Positions 19,671 through 29,664 of a stretch of 64,000 bases of DNA are shown here, piece after piece (within the stretch, counting starts at the first letter, position 1; each line of letters begins with the position of its first letter). The notes below the pieces were generated by a model. It worked only from the letters and a program-made list of their open reading frames with translations. It had not been told where the DNA came from and did no database searches. The stretch comes from an uncultured Bacilli bacterium. GTDB taxonomy: Bacteria > Bacillota_I > Bacilli_A > RF39 > UBA660. The stretch covers positions 1 to 64,000 of the forward strand of contig CANQFD010000006.1 in assembly GCA_947598325.1 (NCBI GenBank). The letters run 5' to 3'. The translations under genes were made by a program, and so were the position numbers.

Positions 19671-21572
19671 CTATATCTTATAATTATCTTCCATAGAAAA
19701 TTCTACATTTTCTTCTATCCATTCTTTTCTTGGTTCTACTTGATCCCCCATTAAAACTGATACTCTTTTTTCTGCTAAAGCAGCATCTGTTAACTTAACT
19801 CTAATTAAAAGTCTATGTTCTGGATCCATTGTTGTTTCCCATAATTGATCTGCATCCATCTCTCCTAAACCTTTATATCTTTTTACTTCTTCCGCTTTTC
19901 TTCCGTTTGTATATTCTTTCAATTCATCATCATTATATGCATAAACCATTTCATTCTTACTAAATTTTATTTTATATAAAGGAGGTGTTGCTATATAAAG
20001 TTTGCCTTCTTCTATTAAAGGTTTCATAAATCTATAAAAGAATGTTATTAATAATACTTGAATATGTGACCCATCAACATCAGCATCTGTCATTATAATT
20101 ACCTTATCATAATTACAATCTTTAATATCAAAGTCAGATCCAACACCTGCGCCTATTGTATATATAAGAGTACTTATTTCTGCATTTTTATATGCATCTT
20201 CTATTTTAGCTTTTTCTGTATTAAGTACTTTCCCTCTAAGTGGTAGTATTGCTTGATATCTTCTATCTCTTCCTGTTTTAGCAGAACCTCCAGCAGAGTC
20301 ACCCTCTACTATAAATAATTCATTTTTAGATGAATCTTTTTTCTGAGCAGGAGCTAGTTTATCACTAATATTTTTTTCTTTTTTAGTACCTTTTTCTTTC
20401 CTTGCTTCGTCTCTTGCTTTTCTAGCAGCTTCCCTTGCAGCCTTTCCCTTTAATGCTTTAGAAAGTATATTTACTGCAGTTTCCTTATTTTCTTCTAAAT
20501 AAAATTGCATTTTTTCATATACTATATTTTCAACAACAGTTTTAGCAAGAGGTGTACCAAGTTTGCCTTTTGTTTGTCCTTCAAATTGAAGTAATGCTTC
20601 TGGAATTCTAAGTGATATAACCGCAGTTAATCCTTCTCTTACATCTGATCCTTCTAGATTTTTATCCTTTGCTTTTAAATAACCATTACTTTTAGCATAC
20701 TCATTAAATACTTTTGTAAGCGCAGTTTTAAAACCTACTTCATGTGACCCTCCATCAGATGTTTTAACATTATTAACAAAACTAATAATATTTTCATTAT
20801 AAGTATCTGTATATTGAAGAGCAATCTCAACTTCTATTTTTTCTTTTTCTCCTGTAAAATGCACAACATTATGAAGAGACGTCTTACCTTCGTTTATATA
20901 TTCAGCAAATGACTTAATTCCATTTTCATAATGATATTTAGCTTCCTTTTTATCTGCTTCATCAACAACTTCAACAGTTAAGCCTTTAAGAAGAAATGCA
21001 GACTCTTGCATTCTTTCACAAATAGTCGTAAAAGAGAAATTAATAGTAGAAAATATTTCATCATCTGGCATAAATCTTACAGTAGTACCCGTCTTACTAG
21101 TAGTCGCAACTTTTTTTAGATTACTATCAAGTTCTCCGCCATTTTTAAAACTAATGGTATATTCTGCACCATCTCTTTTAGATGTAACAATCATCCATTT
21201 TGATAATGCATTAACAACAGATGCTCCAACACCATGAAGACCACCTGATACTTTATAGTTTCCTTCTTCAAATTTTCCACCAGCATGAAGAACAGTATAA
21301 ATTACTTCAACAGTACTTCTTCCAGATTCATGTTTTCCAACAGGAACACCACGTCCATTATCAGATATACTAACTGAACCATCTGAATGTAAAATAATCT
21401 TTATTTCACTACCATAGCCATTCATAACTTCATCAATAGAATTATCTACTATTTCCCATACAAGATGATGTAACCCTCTTTTATCTGTTGAACCAATGTA
21501 CATACCAGGTCTTTTTCTTACAGCTTCTAAACCTTCTAGTATCTTAATCGATTTCTCATTATATTCTGCCAT
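19671..21572 (-). CDS. parE: DNA topoisomerase IV subunit B
   Basis: ILEGLEAVRKRPGMYIGSTDKRGLHHLVWEIVDNSIDEV, SGGLHGVGASVVNALS, ESAFLLKGL, VEGDSAGGSAKTGRDR. Confidence 0.93.
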   Translation of the reverse strand: MAEYNEKSIKILEGLEAVRKRPGMYIGSTDKRGLHHLVWEIVDNSIDEVMNGYGSEIKIILHSDGSVSISDNGRGVPVGKHESGRSTVEVIYTVLHAGGKFEEGNYKVSGGLHGVGASVVNALSKWMIVTSKRDGAEYTISFKNGGELDSNLKKVATTSKTGTTVRFMPDDEIFSTINFSFTTICERMQESAFLLKGLTVEVVDEADKKEAKYHYENGIKSFAEYINEGKTSLHNVVHFTGEKEKIEVEIALQYTDTYNENIISFVNNVKTSDGGSHEVGFKTALTKVFNEYAKSNGYLKAKDKNLEGSDVREGLTAVISLRIPEALLQFEGQTKGKLGTPLAKTVVENIVYEKMQFYLEENKETAVNILSKALKGKAAREAARKARDEARKEKGTKKEKNISDKLAPAQKKDSSKNELFIVEGDSAGGSAKTGRDRRYQAILPLRGKVLNTEKAKIEDAYKNAEISTLIYTIGAGVGSDFDIKDCNYDKVIIMTDADVDGSHIQVLLITFFYRFMKPLIEEGKLYIATPPLYKIKFSKNEMVYAYNDDELKEYTNGRKAEEVKRYKGLGEMDADQLWETTMDPEHRLLIRVKLTDAALAEKRVSVLMGDQVEPRKEWIEENVEFSMEDNYKI

Positions 21573-21782
21573 TTTCTTGCTCTCCTTTACTTTCCATTAT
21601 TTGATTATAACACAAAAAATCCCATAAAAACAAGGGATTTTACGTTTTGTTGATTATAAATAACATACTAATAAGATGCTAAAATAACTAGTTCATAATT
21701 ATTTTAATATTTATTATATTTTTTATTTTATATATTCCATATATGTTGTTAATATTTTATAACATATTAAAAGATGTCGTAA

Positions 21783-22292
21783 TTATCTAATTTGATTTAA
21801 ATTTATATAACTCTTTTCACTATAAGTATAATTATATCCCTTAGATTCATACTTATCTCCGCATTTTATATATGCATCATAATCATATTCATAGTCATAG
21901 TCATCGTAATCTCTTTCTTTTTGTATAAGTACATACCCCTCACATTTATTTGTTAAATCATTATTTATTAAATTTTCTTTTACTAAATCTTCTATTATTA
22001 TGCTAGATATATTACTACTTAGATCATAATTTTTTAATGATATGTATCTTTCTGTTGCTACTTCTAATGCATCTTCAAAATCTTCATAATTATCTTCAAT
22101 TCTATCATTATGTAATATATTAAATATAATTATAATTCCCATAACAGCAACAAATAAAATTAGACATCCTATTATAATTATTATTTTATTATTTTTTGTT
22201 TTAGTTTCTGTATTATTTATTGGTTCACCGCAGTTACCACAAAATTTAGATTCTTTATTTAATTTTTTACCACATTTTGTACAATATTTCAT
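21783..22292 (-). CDS. zinc-ribbon domain membrane protein
   Basis: N-terminal MKYCTKCGKKLNKESKFCGNCGEPI (CxxC x2) and one TM. Confidence 0.8.
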   Translation of the reverse strand: MKYCTKCGKKLNKESKFCGNCGEPINNTETKTKNNKIIIIIGCLILFVAVMGIIIIFNILHNDRIEDNYEDFEDALEVATERYISLKNYDLSSNISSIIIEDLVKENLINNDLTNKCEGYVLIQKERDYDDYDYEYDYDAYIKCGDKYESKGYNYTYSEKSYINLNQIR

Positions 22293-22429
22293 ACTTTATT
22301 CCTCCTATATAATTTTAGTATACATTTTATTATTATTTTATGTCAATTCAAAAAGTTACTTATACAGTAACTTTACATTGTACTTTTCATATATTAACTA
22401 GTTTAATGTTTTATTTATAATATAAAATA

Positions 22430-23311
22430 TTACTCACTTATACTTATTGGATTAACATGTATCATACAATGTTTTACTATAGGTAATTTTTCCTCTATTT
22501 CATCATGAAGATCCTCTGCAATTTTATGTGCATCCTTAAGTATCATATTTTGATCAACTGATATTTCAATATCAATATATATCTTATTTCCAAATTGTCT
22601 TGTTTTTATATCATCCAAGTTTTTAATATCACTTCTTTTATCAATTATTTCAATTACTTTATTTATAGTTCCCATATCACATGATTTATCAACCATTTTA
22701 TCTATAGAATCTTTAAATATATCTATTGAAATTTTAAATATAAACAAACAAATTACTACACTTGCTATTGAATCTAATACTTTAAATCCAAATCTTGACC
22801 CCAATATACCGATAAGACTTGCAATAGATGATAAAGAATCTGATCTATGGTGCCATGCATCTGCTTTAAGTGAATCTGAATTTATCTTTTTAGCAACCTT
22901 AATTGTATATTGATACATACTCTCTTTAACTAAAATTGAAATTATAGCCGCAACTAATGCTAATATACCTGGTGTTTTTACACTTTCAATATGAATTATT
23001 TTTATTATTCCAGCATACCCTATTGTTAATCCTGTAATAAAAAGCATAACTGATAATATTAATGAACAAACACATTCTAATCTTTCATGTCCATATGGAT
23101 GAGATTTATCAGCATCTTTATTTGATATTTTTATACCTATTATAACAACAAACGTACTAAGTACATCCGACAAAGAATGAATAGAATCTGATATCATTGC
23201 TTGTGAATTTGAAATAACACCTGATATAAATTTTATAATCGTTAATAAAATATTACTAATTATACTGATAAAAGAAACTTTATATGCAAGTTTTTCATGG
23301 TAGTTATCCAT
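22430..23311 (-). CDS. cation diffusion facilitator (CDF) family transporter
   Basis: SQAMISDSIHSLSDVLSTFVV, HPYGHERLE, DAWHHRSDSLSSIASLIG. Confidence 0.93.
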   Translation of the reverse strand: MDNYHEKLAYKVSFISIISNILLTIIKFISGVISNSQAMISDSIHSLSDVLSTFVVIIGIKISNKDADKSHPYGHERLECVCSLILSVMLFITGLTIGYAGIIKIIHIESVKTPGILALVAAIISILVKESMYQYTIKVAKKINSDSLKADAWHHRSDSLSSIASLIGILGSRFGFKVLDSIASVVICLFIFKISIDIFKDSIDKMVDKSCDMGTINKVIEIIDKRSDIKNLDDIKTRQFGNKIYIDIEISVDQNMILKDAHKIAEDLHDEIEEKLPIVKHCMIHVNPISISE

Positions 23312-23438
23312 TTATAATTTCCTCCAATTTTTATGTAAAAGAAAACACATTTATGAAAATTTATAAATTCCCACAAAAGTGAATATATTAATTACAATCA
23401 ATATATAATATGTAGTAAAATAAATTTTGTACTACTTA

Positions 23439-25055
23439 CTAATTTAATTGCGCTAAAACAGCTGGAAGTATTTGTTTCTTTCTAGATACTAAACCATCAA
23501 CATAATATCCTTGTTTAATATTTTGAACATTATATATACCTTCAAGAACTTTTTTAGCATCTTTAGTGTAAATAACATATGAACCATTTTTAAGTATATC
23601 TGTTATTGCAATTATAGTGAACATATAATCTTCTTTAGAATTAATTTCTTCTAATTTTTCAATATATTTATCAAGTTCATTAAATATTTTCTCAATATCA
23701 AGTGTAAATACTTGTCCTATTGCAAATTTATTATCACCTACTGGGAAAGATTTAAAGTCACTTTTAATTACTTCTTCTTTAGTTAAGCCTTCAAGTGATG
23801 TTCCTGCTTTAAACATATTAGTTGCATACTCTTCATAATTAACTTCTGCGATAGATGCTAAATTTTTAACAACTTTTTTATCTAACTCAGTTGTTGTTGG
23901 ACTTTGAAGACATAATGTATCAGATAAAATTCCAGATAACATTAAACCTGCAATATCCTTAGGTATTTTAATGTTATTTTCATCATACATAAAATAAAGA
24001 ATTGTATTTGTACTTCCAACAGTCATATTTCTAAAATTAATTGGATTATTAGTATTTATATTCCCTATTTTATGATGATCAACAATTTCTAAAATATTTG
24101 CTTCATCAAGGCCAGTTACACTTTGATCTTTTTCTTGATGATCAACAAGTATTACTTCTTTATTATTCTTTTTAACTATTTCAGTTATTCTTATTAAACC
24201 TAAGCATTCTTTCTTATTATTTAAGATTGGATAGTTATTATGTTTTAATTTTTTACTCATTTCTATAAAATCATCATAATAATCATTTTCCTTAAATACC
24301 TTTGAATCATCATTTCTAACAATTGTACTAATAGAATTTGATAATCCTAGTAACTTAGATGTATGAAATGAATCATTATTAGTTCTAATAACATTAACTT
24401 TATTTTCTTTTGCAATTTTTAAATGATGATCTTTTATTTCACCATTACCTGTTACAATAAGTAACTTTATTTTTGAATTTACCGCATTTTCTATAATACT
24501 ATGTCTATCTCCTACAATTAATATATTATCTTTGTTTAGTTTTATATTATTTAAAAATGTAGTACTTCTATATGATGCAACTAAAATATTTCCCTTTATT
24601 TCATCGTCAAATTTTAATATTTCTTCTGCATTTAATACATCTAATATATTATCATATCGAGCATCTAATGAATGAATATCACCTTTTATTAATTCTTTAG
24701 CAATATCTTTAACAGTAACTATTCCAAAATACTTATTTTCATTTTCTACTATAGGAATACCTGTTATTCCTTTTTCATTTAAATATTCATATACATCTTT
24801 TATAGATGTTTCTTTATCTATAAATGTATCTTTTAAATATTCAACATCTTTTAATTGTAATTTTACATCATTTAAATATTTTGGCTCTTTAATATTAAAA
24901 TAATCTAATGCATATTTAGTTTCTTTATTTATATGACCTAAAACCCTAGGTTCAGTATCCATACCAAGTTTATTTTTTAAATATGACAAACTAATTGCCG
25001 CTGTTACTGAATCAGTATCTGGATTTTGATGCCCAAAAACATATACTTTTCCCAT
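23439..25055 (-). CDS. manganese-dependent inorganic pyrophosphatase with CBS/DRTGG regulatory insert
   Basis: VFGHQNPDTDSVTAAISLSYL, VDHQEKDQS, IVDHHKIG, LSGILSDTLCLQSPTTT, CBS repeats. Confidence 0.95.
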   Translation of the reverse strand: MGKVYVFGHQNPDTDSVTAAISLSYLKNKLGMDTEPRVLGHINKETKYALDYFNIKEPKYLNDVKLQLKDVEYLKDTFIDKETSIKDVYEYLNEKGITGIPIVENENKYFGIVTVKDIAKELIKGDIHSLDARYDNILDVLNAEEILKFDDEIKGNILVASYRSTTFLNNIKLNKDNILIVGDRHSIIENAVNSKIKLLIVTGNGEIKDHHLKIAKENKVNVIRTNNDSFHTSKLLGLSNSISTIVRNDDSKVFKENDYYDDFIEMSKKLKHNNYPILNNKKECLGLIRITEIVKKNNKEVILVDHQEKDQSVTGLDEANILEIVDHHKIGNINTNNPINFRNMTVGSTNTILYFMYDENNIKIPKDIAGLMLSGILSDTLCLQSPTTTELDKKVVKNLASIAEVNYEEYATNMFKAGTSLEGLTKEEVIKSDFKSFPVGDNKFAIGQVFTLDIEKIFNELDKYIEKLEEINSKEDYMFTIIAITDILKNGSYVIYTKDAKKVLEGIYNVQNIKQGYYVDGLVSRKKQILPAVLAQLN

Positions 25056-25119
25056 TTATATCACTCCTCTTTATCAATATTATTTTATTACTTTAAACAT
25101 TATAATGTCAATAAATTAT

Positions 25120-25986
25120 TTAATTCTTGTACATATAAGCATATTCTTTTTTATATTCTTTGTCTATAGTATTTGGATCATCCATACTTCTTGTTTCTAA
25201 TCTTGTATATCCATCTACATTTGTTTCTTTTTTACTAGTAAATCCTTGAATTTTTCCATTTTCTTTAAGTAATGGAACAAAAATCTCATTTATTTTATTA
25301 GATATATGTCTAATCTTTTCATCATTCATAGAATCTATATTATAAGATAAATTTATAAAATTAAAAGTATTAGTATCAAAATAGTGAGATACTTCTCCAT
25401 CAGTACATATTTTAAAATCTACTGATTTATTTTTTACAATATCTTGTACTTTATTATATTTTAATAAATACTTAATATATTTTACAAGTATTTTATAACT
25501 ATAATTTTTATTATAAAAAAGTTTCGTATTCAAAATATCATATTTTGATACATGACTAAATAGTTCATCAAAAAAATATTTACTTTTATCATCTAATTTA
25601 TTCTTTATTTTATTATATATGTCCATTGAAAATACACTTTGTTTTTTACTATAATCATTAAAAAAATAATTATAATAGTCATCCATCTTATCTAGATAAA
25701 ACATTGCAAGTTTTAGATTTAAAAAATATTCGTCCAATCTATTAGAACTATAACAACATACATCTGATCCATAACAAAGTAAATCAATAACTTCGTCACC
25801 AGAATTATATTTTGTCAAAGATATTTTTCTTTCATTAAGTCTATATTTTTTTAGAAATTTAAGAGACCTATCTGTAAATAATTTTATAGGTCTATACTCT
25901 TTAGAATTTACTTTTTTTAAATTTATAATATTAATTGCTGCTTCTACATCTTTTTCAACTTGTATCATAAAATATCTCCCCTTCAT
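25120..25986 (-). CDS. putative Rossmann/methyltransferase-like protein, divergent paralog of 36104..37174
   Basis: NSGDEVIDLLCYGSDVCCYSSNRLDEYFLNLKLAMFYLDKM aligns by eye with the motif-I region of 36104..37174. Confidence 0.5.
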   Translation of the reverse strand: MKGRYFMIQVEKDVEAAINIINLKKVNSKEYRPIKLFTDRSLKFLKKYRLNERKISLTKYNSGDEVIDLLCYGSDVCCYSSNRLDEYFLNLKLAMFYLDKMDDYYNYFFNDYSKKQSVFSMDIYNKIKNKLDDKSKYFFDELFSHVSKYDILNTKLFYNKNYSYKILVKYIKYLLKYNKVQDIVKNKSVDFKICTDGEVSHYFDTNTFNFINLSYNIDSMNDEKIRHISNKINEIFVPLLKENGKIQGFTSKKETNVDGYTRLETRSMDDPNTIDKEYKKEYAYMYKN

Positions 25987-26013
25987 GGGAAGATATTATA
26001 ACACAAAAATTTT

Positions 26014-27513
26014 TTAATTACTATATTTAGATTTTATATCTAAATATTCTTCTAAAGTCAAACCAGTATTATATACTTTTGTTGAAAGTTGCTCTCCTAA
26101 ATATCTTATATGCCAAGGTTCATACTTATACCCTGTTATTTTTTCCTTTCCTTTTGGATATCTTATTATAAATCCATATTTATATGAATTTTTTTCTATC
26201 CATATTGCTTCTTTTGTTCCTTCAAATGATGAATCAACAATATTTAAATCCATAGCATAACCTGTTTGATGTTCAGAATATCCTGCTCTAGCAGAATAAG
26301 TATCAGCTTTCTTTTTGCCATCCTTTTCTACATAATAATTATATAATTCATCTTGTGTTTCATATGATCTAAATCCAGAGGCTATCCAAAGTTTTATATT
26401 ATCTTTTTTAGCATCATCTCTCATCTTTTCAAATGCTTTTAAAGCTTCATCTTTTAATCCACCAGGATTATAATCTTTAGGAAGAGAATATGTTTTATTT
26501 ACAATTAATATCCCATTTATATATGTCAAACCATTTTTAACTTCTATTTTTGGTTCATTTTTTTTGACTATAACCTCTATTTGTTTTTTTATATTTGAGT
26601 TTTTAATTCCTAGTTGAATTTTAAAATTTCCTACCTTCTTTGCTAATAAATTACCATTTGATATCAAAAAATCATCACCTATATTATAATATGTAACTTT
26701 TTTATTTGTTGCAGTTGTTGGAATATATTTTATTTTAAAATTCACTATATCATTTTTTAATACCTCAATAGAATTATCTATTTGTATATCTGAAACTTTA
26801 ACATATGTTATAAAATATCTTTCATATTTTTTAGATGGAGAAAATGAAACATTTTTACCGTTAATATCAACAGTTTTCTTAATTAACTCTATTTCATTTT
26901 TTTTAGTAATTCCATAAATATCTACAACATTATTCTTATATAAAAATCTTGGTAAAGTTATAGATATCTTTTTTGACATTTTTATTTTATCATTACTATC
27001 TATATATAATGCCTTTGAATAATTAAAATTATCATTATTTATTTTCTTACTATATACTTCATAATTAAATATCATATTATTTTTAATCTTACTAGATGGT
27101 ATAGTAACTGTTAATTCTTTACTTTTTATTTTTATATAAGTGGTATTTTTATGGATATAATTTATTGTTTTCTTATATAATTTTACCTTATTATCCTTTA
27201 ACACCAATAATGGGATTTTATCTTTAGAATTAGTAATATTATTATATATATTAATGTTATATACTGTATATATAATTAATTTAAATAGAAAAAATACTAA
27301 TATTAAAAATAATATTGATAAAAATACTCTTGATTTTCTTAATTTTCTTTTTTTCTTTTTTGTAATTTTTTGATTATTAAGACTATTAGTGTTTTGTGAT
27401 AAATATGTCTTTTTATTTTTATTTGATTCATGTTTATTTTTTTTATATGGTGTATTATTCTTTAACTTTGATTTTTCATAAACATTCTTTTTCTTTTTTG
27501 ACATACTTATCAC
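26014..27513 (-). CDS. M15 D-alanyl-D-alanine carboxypeptidase (VanY-like), membrane anchored
   Basis: IASGFRSYETQDELYNYYVEKDGKKKADTYSARAGYSEHQTGYAMDLN, EPWHIRYLG; N-terminal TM. Confidence 0.92.
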   Translation of the reverse strand: MISMSKKKKNVYEKSKLKNNTPYKKNKHESNKNKKTYLSQNTNSLNNQKITKKKKRKLRKSRVFLSILFLILVFFLFKLIIYTVYNINIYNNITNSKDKIPLLVLKDNKVKLYKKTINYIHKNTTYIKIKSKELTVTIPSSKIKNNMIFNYEVYSKKINNDNFNYSKALYIDSNDKIKMSKKISITLPRFLYKNNVVDIYGITKKNEIELIKKTVDINGKNVSFSPSKKYERYFITYVKVSDIQIDNSIEVLKNDIVNFKIKYIPTTATNKKVTYYNIGDDFLISNGNLLAKKVGNFKIQLGIKNSNIKKQIEVIVKKNEPKIEVKNGLTYINGILIVNKTYSLPKDYNPGGLKDEALKAFEKMRDDAKKDNIKLWIASGFRSYETQDELYNYYVEKDGKKKADTYSARAGYSEHQTGYAMDLNIVDSSFEGTKEAIWIEKNSYKYGFIIRYPKGKEKITGYKYEPWHIRYLGEQLSTKVYNTGLTLEEYLDIKSKYSN

Positions 27514-27595
27514 TATCCTTAACTAAATTATACCATGTATAATATAAATTATCTAGAAATTATTTAATAATTTTAAGTAATGATACGTCATATTA

Positions 27596-28117
27596 CTAGC
27601 ATTTCTCCTCTTCTAACTTTAAATTTTCTTTTGAATCAAAATATTCATGAAACTTTAATATGACAAATCTTGCAACTGGCTGAGCAATTAATAACTCAAC
27701 TGCAAATGCTATGGCAAAATTTCTTGGCCATTTATAAAAGAAATTAATAAATGGTTCAAAGCTTATATTCATAGTGCCTATCCAAGATCCTATAATAGTT
27801 AAGAATATTGACATCAAAAATACTGTACATAAAATATTAATAATAATGTGTGAATTGAAACTATCTTTACTATCTACAATTTTACTTGTCATATATTCCG
27901 CTGGTTTATAAGTAATTAAAACAACAAGAATTACATTTATCCATATAATGGGTATAACTTTTAACGCCATTTTCCATGTATTTAAACTAAAATCAACTTC
28001 AAAACATGTAATAATTGGAGCGATTATATTAACTGATAATATTGATACTATAGCCATAAATAAAGCAAATTCTTTTTTGTTTCTTGGAAGTTTCATATAA
28101 TAATCCATCATAAGCAC
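27596..28117 (-). CDS. DUF2798-like membrane protein
   Basis: Four predicted TMs; KLPRNKKEFALFM and WPRNFAIAFAVELLIAQPVARFV. Confidence 0.6.
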   Translation of the reverse strand: MLMMDYYMKLPRNKKEFALFMAIVSILSVNIIAPIITCFEVDFSLNTWKMALKVIPIIWINVILVVLITYKPAEYMTSKIVDSKDSFNSHIIINILCTVFLMSIFLTIIGSWIGTMNISFEPFINFFYKWPRNFAIAFAVELLIAQPVARFVILKFHEYFDSKENLKLEEEKC

Positions 28118-28204
28118 CTCCTTCTATTTTTAGGGCAAAAAAAGAAGCGCAAGATATAAAATCCTACGCTGAACAATTATACGCGCCTAAATCTTCCAGG
28201 AAAA

Positions 28205-28234
28205 ATTATAAAATATTTTTTACAATTTTGTCAA
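28205..28234 (-). promoter_or_regulatory. sigma-A type promoter for the DUF2798-like gene
   Basis: TTGACA-N18-TATAAT on minus strand; predicted TSS about 28198 leaves an ~80 nt leader. Confidence 0.6.
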
Positions 28235-28283
28235 GAATAAATTTTAAAAAATAAAAAAAGTCATAAAGACTTTATTTTATATA

Positions 28284-28374
28284 TGGCGGAGTGAGAGGGA
28301 TTTGAACCCTCGCGGCAGTTACCCACCCTACACCCTTAGCAGGGGCGCCTCTTCAGCCTCTTGAGTATCACTCC
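28284..28374 (-). tRNA. tRNA-Ser(GCU)
   Basis: Class II cloverleaf with long variable arm, CUGCUAA anticodon loop, encoded CCA. Confidence 0.93.
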
Positions 28375-28589
28375 GTTTGCGCAATATAATTTTATCATTT
28401 TATATTAAATCGGTCAATATCAAATCAAAAAAATTTAAATTGTTCGCTTATTTTTGTTTTATTATCATTTTATAATTTTTATTACAAAAACCCAAATCAT
28501 ATCTACTTTCTTTCTTAAGCAACAAAAAACTAACTATTTCTAGTTAGCAATTTATTATTTACTCAAAAAAATTGAGTTTCCTATCTATA

Positions 28590-28666
28590 TGGTGACCTGT
28601 ACGGGATTCGAACCCGTGAATGCCGCCGTGAAAGGGCGGTGTGTTAAGCCACTTCACCAACAGGCC
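28590..28666 (-). tRNA. tRNA-Glu(UUC)
   Basis: Cloverleaf, anticodon loop CUUUCAC, encoded CCA. Confidence 0.93.
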
Positions 28667-28674
28667 ATTACAAA

Positions 28675-28751
28675 TGGTGGACCTAGATGGACTTGAACCA
28701 TCGACCTCACGCTTATCAGGCGTGCACTCTAACCAGCTGAGCTATAGGTCC
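28675..28751 (-). tRNA. tRNA-Ile(GAU)
   Basis: Cloverleaf, anticodon loop CUGAUAA, encoded CCA. Confidence 0.95.
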
Positions 28752-28909
28752 AAAAAATAACTTTACATAACGCTATTTAATTTTACACTATTGAATATAA
28801 AAAATCAAGTTGTTTTATAAAAAAAATATAATATTTTTTATTATTTACATAAAATATTAATATTTACATTAATATTTTTCCATAATATCCAAATAAAAGA
28901 AAGTAGTAA

Positions 28910-29605
28910 TTACTTTCTTCTAAATAATTTTATTATTGTTATTACTTTATATTTTACTAATTTACAAATCATTTTTAAATAATTTATTATTTTATTATTT
29001 AAACAATTTTCCTCTAATACTATTTGTATATTATTATCATTATCAAAAGAAAATCTTTTTATATTTTTATATACATATATATGATTATTATCTATTATTT
29101 TTATTAAACGATCATAATTATTAAGTTTATTATTATTAAGTTTATTATTAAACCAATCTAAACTAGATATTATACCAATTTTATAATCACTATTATCTAC
29201 TACACTACAAAAAGCTAATACAATCTTAATTAAATCTTCCTTTGATAATTTTTCTTGACTTACATTAGAATAAATTATTGTATTATGATTATCATTTATA
29301 TGCACGTACAATGGATAATCATAATATCTTTTATCTAATATATTAATAAAATAATTTGCTTCTTCTATTGCTTCTTCATAACTAGTAGCACATGATTCAT
29401 AGTATATCCCTATAGGCAAGTTAAAATCTAATGCCTTATTTAAATTATAATCAAAATTTTTATCTTCAAATTTATTTTTGTATGTACTATAACTTGTATA
29501 CCCTGCTCTTACAATTATAAATTCAATGTTTTCATTTTTTATTAGATTAGTAGTTAATTGGTTATTTTCTTCAGATAATAATACTCCTTTTACTCTCATA
29601 TACAT
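28910..29605 (-). CDS. GH25-like protein lacking expected catalytic acidic residues
   Basis: KGVLLS...IEFIIVRAGY...FDYNLNKALDFNLPIGIYYESCATSYEEAIEEANYFI...YPLYVHINDN matches the GH25 framework. Confidence 0.65.
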   Translation of the reverse strand: MYMRVKGVLLSEENNQLTTNLIKNENIEFIIVRAGYTSYSTYKNKFEDKNFDYNLNKALDFNLPIGIYYESCATSYEEAIEEANYFINILDKRYYDYPLYVHINDNHNTIIYSNVSQEKLSKEDLIKIVLAFCSVVDNSDYKIGIISSLDWFNNKLNNNKLNNYDRLIKIIDNNHIYVYKNIKRFSFDNDNNIQIVLEENCLNNKIINYLKMICKLVKYKVITIIKLFRRK

Positions 29606-29664
29606 CTCTCCTTATTATATTAGATGTATTTTTAATATTTTGGAATTTACTATAATCTATAAAA

